Below are positions 1-5,152 of a stretch of 6,676 bases of DNA, in pieces. This stretch comes from Nitrososphaera sp. (GTDB taxonomy: Archaea; Thermoproteota; Nitrososphaeria; Nitrososphaerales; Nitrososphaeraceae), in assembly GCA_022545875.1 (NCBI GenBank), contig JAKEIF010000116.1:1-6676 (forward strand). The letters are read 5' to 3'. A model generated the notes under the pieces. That model was given only the letters and a program-made list of their open reading frames with translations. It was not told the origin of the DNA and searched no databases. A program made the position numbers and the translations under genes. Numbering within the stretch: position 1 is the stretch's first letter; every line of letters begins with the position of its first letter.

Positions 1-1937
1 AGCACTCCACCAACTGCCCCGATCTGTTCTTGTGGGCATTTGACCTCCACGCCAAGGATAGGCTCCAGCAAGACTGGATCTGCAATAAGCATCGCGCCCA
101 GCATCGCTCTCCTCGTCGCCGGCATCAGCTGTGCAAGACCTCTGTGTGCCGGGTCCTCGTGGGGGACAAAGTGATTGAGCACAAACTTGACTCCCCTTAC
201 TGATTCGTGGGCAATAGGTCCATTGTGGATCACGTCGTCAAATCCGGATCTAATAGAGTCCATGGATTCTTGCAGGAACTGGACACCTTTGGTTTCGTCG
301 ATAAGCATATTGCCGCTCTGGTCGACGGCGGAAACGCTTCTCGCTTCGTCGGCACTCCATCCCTTTTCCCTGAGCAGCCTGGCCATTTCCTTCTTGTCCA
401 TGTCTTCCTTAATCTTGCCCGTTCTGATCATGTCAAGTATGTCGTCTGGCAATGCCTCAACCCGCAAAAAGATCTTGTTGTGCTTGTTTGGAGACTTGCT
501 CATTATCGGCCCTGCCTTTGACCTGATGGTTTCACGGTAGTTGATTAGCGGCTGGGTCGTTACAATGTCAAGCCCGGCTTCCTGCAAAAGTGAACTGGCA
601 ATTTCCAGGTGGAGAACGCCCATCCCTGCCATCAGCGTTTCTCCGGTTTCTTCGTTAATCTTGACGATAAGGTTGGGATCCTCGACCGTAATCCTCCGGA
701 GCGCCTCGACTAACTTTGGCAAGTCCTTTGGATGCTTTGGTTCTACTGCGATTGTGACTACCGGCTCTGAAACGTACTTTATCGATTCAAACGCATGGGT
801 GCCCTTCACAGTAGAGATTGTTTCTCCTGCGACTGCGTAGTCGAGTCCTAGCAGTGCCGGGATATTTCCAGCTGGAATTACGCTTACAATCTCTCTTGTG
901 TTGCCCATGTAGATGTTGACGGACTGGACTCTGCCAGGTCGTTTGGCGTCAATGAGAAATATATCATCACCGTCCTTGATGGTGCCAGAATACAGTCTTC
1001 CCGTGGCAACCCGTCCAGCCTGAGGATCGACATTAATAGTTGTAACCATCATTAGCGCGGGACCTTTTTCATCGCATGCAACCAGCGCCTTGCCAATGTC
1101 GGAGTTGAGATCGCCGGTCCAGATCTTTGGAATTCTATACTTCTGGGCCACGTGGGGAGGGGGATGGTGCTGTACGACCATTCCTAGTACGGCGTCATGA
1201 AGTGGAGATTTTTGCGCGAGCTCCTTGATGGCATTCGGATCTCCCGACATGTACGCGTCATAAACTTCCTTGAAGCCAATCTTGGTCTTGCTCCACATGT
1301 TAAAGTTAAAGCCCCATCTGTCCTTGGCAGAGCCAAACGCCACCGTGTTGCCTTGGATGCTGACCTTCCACTTTTCCTTGACTTCGGGCTCTGCGTAAAT
1401 GTCAATTAACTGGTTAAAGTGGGCAATAATGTTAGAAAGCCACTTTTGCATGGCTGGGGCGTCCAGTTTGAGCTCTTTGACAAGGCGATCAATCTTGTTG
1501 ATGTACAGGACCGGCCTTACGCGCTCTTCAAGCGCCTGTCTGGTGACGGTCTCTGTCTGTGTCATGATCCCTTCGACAGAGTCTGACACAACGACCGCGC
1601 CGTCTATGGCGCGCAGAGCGCGTGTAACTCTGCCAGTAAAGTCAATGTGGCCAGGCGTATCTATCATGTTGATGACGTATTCCTTGCCTTCCGTTTCGTA
1701 GAATAGCGTGACGTTTGCACCCCTGATTGTCATCTGGCGGTTCTGCTCAAGCTTCATGGAATCGAGAGCTAGCGCCTGGCCTGCAACTGACGGCGAAATG
1801 ATGCCGGATGCCGCAAGCAAGCTATCACTCATCGTAGTCTTGCCGTGATCTACGTGGGCAATGACTCCAAAATTTCGTATCTGTTCCTTGTTACCAATAA
1901 TCCTCAGGATATCTTGGGTAGACTTGAACTTCGGCAT
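1..1937 (-). CDS. fusA: Archaeal translation elongation factor 2 (aEF-2), C-terminus cut by window edge
   Basis: GTPase that drives translocation of tRNA and mRNA on the ribosome. The protein starts MPKFKSTQDILRI and 645 codons are visible without a stop. G motifs are all present: AHVDHGKT at residues 27-34 (P-loop), T70 in switch I (QMTIRGANV), DTPGH at 93-97, NKID at 147-150 and the GSAKD loop (G5). The C-terminal part holds HEDPAHRGLAQ; the His at residue 598 (bases 144-146) is at the diphthamide position, which separates archaeal/eukaryotic EF-2 from bacterial EF-G. The visible part ends at the start of domain V (EPILGVEVKCPQEQ), so roughly 90 residues are missing compared with the usual 730 or so. 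The ATG at 1935-1937 follows an ATTTAATAG TATA element about 26 bases before a predicted transcript start near 1946. The CBS-zinc finger gene lies 71 bases upstream in the same direction. Family identity is certain; fusA is the symbol commonly used for archaeal EF-2. Confidence 0.97.
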   Translation of the reverse strand, partial: MPKFKSTQDILRIIGNKEQIRNFGVIAHVDHGKTTMSDSLLAASGIISPSVAGQALALDSMKLEQNRQMTIRGANVTLFYETEGKEYVINMIDTPGHIDFTGRVTRALRAIDGAVVVSDSVEGIMTQTETVTRQALEERVRPVLYINKIDRLVKELKLDAPAMQKWLSNIIAHFNQLIDIYAEPEVKEKWKVSIQGNTVAFGSAKDRWGFNFNMWSKTKIGFKEVYDAYMSGDPNAIKELAQKSPLHDAVLGMVVQHHPPPHVAQKYRIPKIWTGDLNSDIGKALVACDEKGPALMMVTTINVDPQAGRVATGRLYSGTIKDGDDIFLIDAKRPGRVQSVNIYMGNTREIVSVIPAGNIPALLGLDYAVAGETISTVKGTHAFESIKYVSEPVVTIAVEPKHPKDLPKLVEALRRITVEDPNLIVKINEETGETLMAGMGVLHLEIASSLLQEAGLDIVTTQPLINYRETIRSKAGPIMSKSPNKHNKIFLRVEALPDDILDMIRTGKIKEDMDKKEMARLLREKGWSADEARSVSAVDQSGNMLIDETKGVQFLQESMDSIRSGFDDVIHNGPIAHESVRGVKFVLNHFVPHEDPAHRGLAQLMPATRRAMLGAMLIADPVLLEPILGVEVKCPQEQIGAVGGV

Positions 1938-1966
1938 ATACTCAAACGAAAAAAGTTCGCCGAAGG

Positions 1967-1976
1967 GCTATTAAAT
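1967..1976 (-). promoter_or_regulatory. TATA element for the EF-2 gene
   Basis: On the minus strand these bases read ATTTAATAGC, a good archaeal TATA box. Its centre, near 1972, predicts a transcript start near 1946, giving a leader of about 9 bases before the EF-2 ATG at 1937. The same ATTTAATAG core stands in front of mqnD (3102-3110). The presence of this element suggests EF-2 has its own promoter even though the CBS gene runs in the same direction just upstream. A run of six T on the minus strand (1949-1954) lies between box and start and could also end the upstream transcript. Placement is inferred from spacing only. Confidence 0.6.
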
Positions 1977-2008
1977 GTTCCTTCACCTCGATCTATTCTT
2001 GCAATTGT

Positions 2009-2668
2009 TTACTTCATCATCTTGCGGTAGTCGCCTTCAAGAACTCCCGACTCTTCGTGCAGCCTGTCGATGTGTTTTGAAAGGCCTTCCGTGGTGTCAA
2101 ACGGGGATCCGCAATATGGACACTGGAACTTGGCCTTTGAAGAGTCCATCGTAAACGAGATCGTCTTTGTGTCAATGATGCACGCCGGAGTGCCGGATAT
2201 CGCAGTCTCTTCTGAGTGGAGCGAGATCCTTTCCACGCGCTCTGAGATGTCTTCTCTTGTTAGCATTCCCAGTACCGCTGCATACGCATGAACCATCAAC
2301 TGCCTCACCTTGTTTTTGTCCATCAGCGCCAGCGCTTCTTTTATCGTAGTCTGAGGGTTGACCGCGAGGACTGGGCTCGTCATGATTTCTCGGAGCTTTA
2401 CTTTTGCCGGGTTCCTTCCCTGCGAAGTGACCTTGAACAGGATGTCTGTTTTGCTGACAATGCCAACGACTTCTCCTTTGTTCGAAACAAGTATACTGCG
2501 CGCGTTCTTTTCCTGCATCGCTCTTAGCGCATCTTCTGCAGTACTGCTGGTTTCAAGCGTCGCGACGTCAGACCTCATTACTTCTCCAACGGGCATCACT
2601 AGCAATGCCGCAATGTTGGGCGCCATCATCGCGTCCGCACCGTTCACGTGATGATCAGTGGTCGTCAT
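2009..2668 (-). CDS. Two-CBS-domain protein with C-terminal C2H2-type zinc finger
   Basis: Probable cytoplasmic regulatory protein; its target is not known to me. With the ATG at 2666-2668 it has 219 residues: CBS domain 1 at about 25-80 and CBS domain 2 at about 92-144. Each ends in the canonical ribose/phosphate-contacting motif (GIVSKTD at 69-75, GMLTRED at 134-140), so binding of an adenine nucleotide such as AMP or ATP is likely from family knowledge. After a linker that includes IDTKTISFTM comes FQCPYCGSPF...SKHIDRLH, where C183, C186, H199 and H204 give C-x2-C-x12-H-x4-H, a classic C2H2 zinc finger. An in-frame TTG at 2686 would add six residues (MSRTDG) and fits the stronger of two TATA elements equally well; the ATG is my preference. 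It lies upstream of and co-directional with EF-2, with a 71-base gap. The finger could bind DNA, RNA or protein; nothing in the sequence decides. Confidence 0.9.
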   Translation of the reverse strand: MTTTDHHVNGADAMMAPNIAALLVMPVGEVMRSDVATLETSSTAEDALRAMQEKNARSILVSNKGEVVGIVSKTDILFKVTSQGRNPAKVKLREIMTSPVLAVNPQTTIKEALALMDKNKVRQLMVHAYAAVLGMLTREDISERVERISLHSEETAISGTPACIIDTKTISFTMDSSKAKFQCPYCGSPFDTTEGLSKHIDRLHEESGVLEGDYRKMMK

Positions 2669-2689
2669 GCCATCAGTTCTTGACAATAC

Positions 2690-2716
2690 TATATTATTTC
2701 ATTACTTGTATAAAAG
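2690..2716 (-). promoter_or_regulatory. TATA elements for the CBS-zinc finger gene
   Basis: Two candidate boxes lie in tandem on the minus strand. CTTTTATAC (2708-2716, centre near 2712) predicts a transcript start at about 2686, exactly at the in-frame TTG. ATAATATAG (2689-2697, centre near 2693) predicts a start at about 2667, at the ATG at 2668. Either way the message would be leaderless, in keeping with the lack of a Shine-Dalgarno sequence before either codon. Which is used cannot be told from sequence. Confidence 0.45.
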
Positions 2717-2787
2717 AATTAAAATTAGAAATTTCATATGCTTCGTTTCCTGCAAGTTTCCCAATTTTTTGTGCCAATATGCAAAAA

Positions 2788-2796
2788 GTTTAACTA
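2788..2796 (+). promoter_or_regulatory. TATA-like element ahead of the dodecin leader ORF
   Basis: The bases GTTTAACTA, preceded by an A-rich stretch resembling a BRE (GCAAAAA), are centred near 2792. That predicts a transcript start near 2818, three bases before the ATG of a 20-codon ORF at 2821 and about 68 bases before the dodecin ATG. The remaining AT-rich spacer (2717-2787), between the two divergent promoters, holds the short palindromes GAAATTTC (2728-2735) and CATATG (2735-2740), with no gene I can support. Confidence 0.45.
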
Positions 2797-2820
2797 CTTA
2801 CTCTGCCGTGTCCATTTCTC

Positions 2821-2883
2821 ATGGTCAAATATACTAGGCGAATTAGATGGATCTCTGCCGCTGAGACACAGGAGGCCCAGTAG
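2821..2883 (+). CDS. Possible 20-codon leader ORF in the dodecin transcript
   Basis: An ATG at 2821 opens a frame beginning MVKYTRRIRW, rich in Lys and Arg, and closing at TAG 2881-2883, two bases before the dodecin ATG at 2886. The predicted transcript start near 2818 would make this frame essentially leaderless, while the dodecin Shine-Dalgarno (2871-2875) lies inside its last codons. That arrangement resembles a translated leader with termination-reinitiation. It could equally be an untranslated 5' leader with a chance frame; a frame this short carries no statistical weight. I recognise no homologue. Confidence 0.3.
   Translation: MVKYTRRIRWISAAETQEAQ
2871..2875 (+). promoter_or_regulatory. 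Shine-Dalgarno sequence for the dodecin gene
   Basis: GGAGG ends ten bases before the ATG at 2886. It is the only clear Shine-Dalgarno motif seen before a gene in this window and supports ATG 2886 as the dodecin start inside a message with a leader, in contrast to the apparently leaderless neighbours. Confidence 0.6.
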
Positions 2884-2885
2884 GC

Positions 2886-3086
2886 ATGGTGTTCAAGTAC
2901 ATCGATATTCTGGGCGAGTCCGCTGAAGGGTTCGATGGCGCAGTCCAGAATGCAGTAGAGGAAACAGCAAAAACCGTCAAGGATATCCGGACGGCTGAAG
3001 TGCTCAAGCTAAATGTCATCGTGTCTAATGATAAGATAGTGGAATACCAGGCACTGATGCGCGTGGCATTCAAGGTAAAGCGCTAG
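2886..3086 (+). CDS. Dodecin-family small flavin-binding-type protein lacking the stacking tryptophan
   Basis: Complete 66-residue protein beginning MVFKYIDILGESAEGF and ending YQALMRVAFKVKR, the normal length and beta-alpha-beta-beta layout of dodecins, which assemble into hollow 12-mers that store and protect flavins. It aligns without gaps through position 62 to the Halobacterium salinarum dodecin as I recall it: MVFK start, the helix at about 14-31, xxAEV at 35-39 and YQ at 54-55. The flavin-contacting Gln55 is kept. Position 36, where the haloarchaeal protein has the Trp that sandwiches the flavin, is Thr (IRTAEV). Flavin binding is therefore uncertain, although the fold assignment is firm. 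It is preceded by a GGAGG ribosome site and a possible leader ORF, and followed after 48 bases by mqnD, which has its own TATA box. A link to flavin-dependent menaquinone enzymes is only suggested by proximity. Confidence 0.9.
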   Translation: MVFKYIDILGESAEGFDGAVQNAVEETAKTVKDIRTAEVLKLNVIVSNDKIVEYQALMRVAFKVKR

Positions 3087-3100
3087 TCGGAAACTGTATT

Positions 3101-3110
3101 GATTTAATAG
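3101..3110 (+). promoter_or_regulatory. TATA element for mqnD
   Basis: GATTTAATAG, centred near 3106, predicts a transcript start near 3132, three bases before the mqnD ATG at 3135. No Shine-Dalgarno precedes that ATG, so the message is probably leaderless or nearly so. The core matches the EF-2 box at 1967-1976. Confidence 0.6.
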
Positions 3111-3134
3111 TGACGTAACGAAAAATCTGAAGCG

Positions 3135-3959
3135 ATGGAGGTTTCCGTAGCCCATACTCCTGACGCTGACGACGCCTTCATGTTCTATGGAATCGCTTCA
3201 GGCAAGGTCAAATCGGGGCTGTCGGTCCGACATGTGATTGCCGACATTGAAACCCTGAACCAGCGCGCAATGGATCACCAGCTAGACGTAACGGCAGTGT
3301 CGGCGCATGCCTACGCATATCTCAAGGACTATGTCATCCTGAAAAGCGGCAGCAGTTTTGGCCTGGACTATGGGCCGATAGTACTTGCGAAAAATGAAAT
3401 GACGGTAGATCAGCTAAAGCGCGCAAAGATTGCAATCCCCGGCAAGCTGACTTCTGCTTACCTTCTCCTAATGCTGGCAATTGGGAAATTCGACGCCCAT
3501 GAATTGTCATTTGAAAAGATCCCCGACGCCGTTAGTTCTGGCAAGGTCGATGCAGGATTAGTAATACACGAGGCCCAGATAACGTATGACCAAAAGAAAT
3601 TCTTCAAGGTAATCGATCTAGGCAAATGGTGGACAGGCGCGACAGGTGGGCTGCCAGTTCCACTCGGGATTAATGTCGCCAGCCTCCGCTCAATGTCTCG
3701 AGAAGCAATCGCGGAATTTAGCGACATGTTTACAAGGTCTATTGCCTACGGTCTTGACAACATTGATCAGGCTGTGGAGTATGCGATGCAATATGGAAGG
3801 GGCCAGCCCAAGGAGACCATCACAAGATTCGTCAAGATGTACGTCAACGACTTAACTCTGGATATGGGTCTGCAGGGCAAGGAAGCAATCAAAACAATGT
3901 TTGAAATGGCAAAGGACCGGGGGATTATCAAGCACAACGTCACTGTTGATGTGATCTAG
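3135..3959 (+). CDS. mqnD: 1,4-dihydroxy-6-naphthoate synthase, MqnD (menaquinone, futalosine pathway)
   Basis: 274 residues, the usual length for the MqnA/MqnD family, which has a periplasmic-binding-protein-like fold but here no signal peptide, so it is cytoplasmic. MqnD converts cyclic dehypoxanthine futalosine to 1,4-dihydroxy-6-naphthoate. Seen in order: AHTPDADDAFMFYGI at 6-20, the family's N-terminal ligand loop; a PGKLTSAYLLL ligand segment at 102-112; VIHEAQITY at 143-151, where His145 falls on the catalytic His position reported for the Thermus enzyme; and DLGKWWTGATGGLPVPLG at 161-178, typical of MqnD rather than MqnA. The neighbours mqnE and mqnC support the assignment. Automatic annotation may call it an ABC-transporter substrate-binding protein because of the fold. 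Its TAG stop (3957-3959) shares a CTAG with the stop of convergent mqnE. Confidence 0.88.
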   Translation: MEVSVAHTPDADDAFMFYGIASGKVKSGLSVRHVIADIETLNQRAMDHQLDVTAVSAHAYAYLKDYVILKSGSSFGLDYGPIVLAKNEMTVDQLKRAKIAIPGKLTSAYLLLMLAIGKFDAHELSFEKIPDAVSSGKVDAGLVIHEAQITYDQKKFFKVIDLGKWWTGATGGLPVPLGINVASLRSMSREAIAEFSDMFTRSIAYGLDNIDQAVEYAMQYGRGQPKETITRFVKMYVNDLTLDMGLQGKEAIKTMFEMAKDRGIIKHNVTVDVI

Positions 3960-5059
3960 AGCGTGCGGATGATGTTAAAGAAAGTATCACGCTGCGCCGG
4001 CTCACGCTTTATCTCTCGCACCATATTTGCGAGCTCTTCAAGCGAGGTTCCCGAGGACTTGCCAGCAGCCTTGAATATCTCTTCAGAGTGAGCGGTACCT
4101 ACCATATCATTTCCTCCGTAAGAGAGTGCAACCTGTGCCACCTTCTTGCCAAGGGCAACCCAGTATACAGAAACATTGTTCAACACATTGGCGAGGAGAA
4201 GTCGTGACACGGCAATTACCCTAAGGTCGTACGGTGAGGGACTTTCTGCGGTGACTAGACCCTTCTGCTCAAGCTCGGTATTCTCAAGACTGAACTTGAG
4301 CGGGATAAAGGTGGTAAAGCCTTTTGTCCTTTTGTGCAATTCCCTGATCCTGATAACATGGTCAACTACATGCTCTGGTTTTTCCACGTGGCCGAAAAGC
4401 ATTGTGACGTTGCTGCGCAAGCCAAGCTCATGGGCCTGTTGAGCCGCGTCAAGCCATTCTTCACCTGAGCATTTGCCTATGACTATTTTCTTTCTCGTGT
4501 CTGGGTGGAAAATTTCTGCGCCTCCTCCAGGCAGCGCGTCGAGCCCCGCGTCCTTGAGCCGCAACAAGACCTCCTTGACTGAGTTCTTTGTTAGCCGCGC
4601 GATAAAGAATATCTCTGCTGGAGTGAATGCCTTGACCTTGACCTGTGGTTTCTCTGCCTTGATTGCTTGAATCATTTTCTCATAGTAGTCAAGACCCAGC
4701 TTTGGATGAAAGCCGCCTACTATGTGGAGCTCTGTCGCACCGAGCTGGTCCACCGCTTCCTTTGCTCTCGCCACGATCTGCTCGGCCGTAAGAGTATAGG
4801 CATCGTTTTCCGTCCCCTTGCGGTAGAACGCGCAAAGTGGGCAACTGGCAGCGCAGACGTTGGTATAGTTGAGATAGTATGAGGCGACAAAGGTCACGAC
4901 ATCGCCACAAAGGTTGCGCCTGATTCTATCGGCGGCCGACCCAAGGAGAAACAAGTTTTCGTCATGCATAAGCTGGACCCCGTCGCTGTACGACAACTCT
5001 TCTCCGGCAAGTGCCTTCTCCAGCGCCGGCGTGCCGCCTTCAGAGTCGCTCTTTAGCAA
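3956..5059 (-). CDS. mqnE: Aminofutalosine synthase, MqnE (radical SAM)
   Basis: 367-residue radical SAM enzyme that joins S-adenosylmethionine-derived adenosyl radical to 3-[(1-carboxyvinyl)oxy]benzoate to give aminofutalosine. The 4Fe-4S cluster motif is CAASCPLCAFYR, with C69, C73 and C76 (C-x3-C-x2-C), preceded by NYTNV. MqnE-type signatures follow: HIVGGFHPKLGLDYY from 112, KVKAFTPAEI at 141-150, LPGGGAEIFHPDTR at 176-189, TMLFGHVE at 219-226 and FIPLKFSLENT at 251-261. HIVGGFHP and PGGGAEIF separate it from MqnC (LIQGGHNP) and from the related F420 proteins CofG/CofH. The start is TTG at 5057-5059: the codon just upstream is an in-frame TGA, so no longer form exists, and a TATA box predicts a transcript start near 5062, i.e. 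leaderless. It is divergent from mqnC and overlaps mqnD by 4 bp at the 3' end. Confidence 0.93.
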   Translation of the reverse strand: MLKSDSEGGTPALEKALAGEELSYSDGVQLMHDENLFLLGSAADRIRRNLCGDVVTFVASYYLNYTNVCAASCPLCAFYRKGTENDAYTLTAEQIVARAKEAVDQLGATELHIVGGFHPKLGLDYYEKMIQAIKAEKPQVKVKAFTPAEIFFIARLTKNSVKEVLLRLKDAGLDALPGGGAEIFHPDTRKKIVIGKCSGEEWLDAAQQAHELGLRSNVTMLFGHVEKPEHVVDHVIRIRELHKRTKGFTTFIPLKFSLENTELEQKGLVTAESPSPYDLRVIAVSRLLLANVLNNVSVYWVALGKKVAQVALSYGGNDMVGTAHSEEIFKAAGKSSGTSLEELANMVREIKREPAQRDTFFNIIRTL

Positions 5060-5083
5060 TCAATGAAAGATGGTCATATGGTC

Positions 5084-5093
5084 GTTATAAATT
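5084..5093 (-). promoter_or_regulatory. TATA element for mqnE
   Basis: The minus strand reads AATTTATAAC, a strong archaeal TATA box centred near 5088. It predicts a transcript start near 5062, about three bases before the TTG start of mqnE. Its upstream (BRE) side overlaps the 12-bp palindrome at 5093-5104. Confidence 0.65.
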
Positions 5094-5104
5094 CTTGTAC
5101 AAGA
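5093..5104. promoter_or_regulatory. Perfect 12-bp palindrome between divergent mqnE and mqnC, candidate operator
   Basis: TCTTGTACAAGA is a perfect inverted repeat without spacer. It abuts the mqnE TATA box on the BRE side and ends ten bases before the mqnC TATA-like box, so a dimeric regulator bound here could act on both promoters: blocking TFB at mqnE while sitting upstream of the mqnC promoter. This is an inference from symmetry and position; I saw no second copy in the other promoters of this window. Confidence 0.4.
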
Positions 5105-5114
5105 TAGTTGAACG

Positions 5115-5122
5115 AATAAATA
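5115..5122 (+). promoter_or_regulatory. TATA-like element for mqnC
   Basis: AATAAATA, centred near 5118, predicts a transcript start near 5145. This would lie eight bases before the TTG at 5153 that I take as the mqnC start, and downstream of the alternative TTG at 5126, which argues against that longer form. An out-of-frame ATG also lies at 5143. The box is a weaker match than that of mqnE. Confidence 0.45.
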
Positions 5123-5152
5123 GCATTGGCGACTGCAAGGTCATGTTTATAC

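Noticed and set aside
175..840. Three open frames on the plus strand over EF-2
   Set aside because: They are antisense to a continuous EF-2 coding frame with all family motifs; their translations show no recognisable domain.
1949..1970. GC-rich TTCGGCGAA symmetry followed by six T on the minus strand as an intrinsic terminator
   Set aside because: The stem would have only about four pairs with almost no loop. The T run alone could matter in archaea, so it is mentioned under the EF-2 promoter only.
2761..2770. T6 run in the divergent spacer as a terminator
   Set aside because: No plus-strand gene lies immediately upstream, since both flanking genes point away from the spacer.
2009..2793. Plus-strand frames across the CBS-zinc finger gene
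   Set aside because: The minus-strand frame carries two complete CBS domains and a zinc finger; the plus-strand frames show nothing recognisable.
2843..3073. 76-codon minus-strand frame over dodecin
   Set aside because: It is the mirror of a confidently assigned dodecin gene, with a low-complexity Ser/Thr-rich translation.
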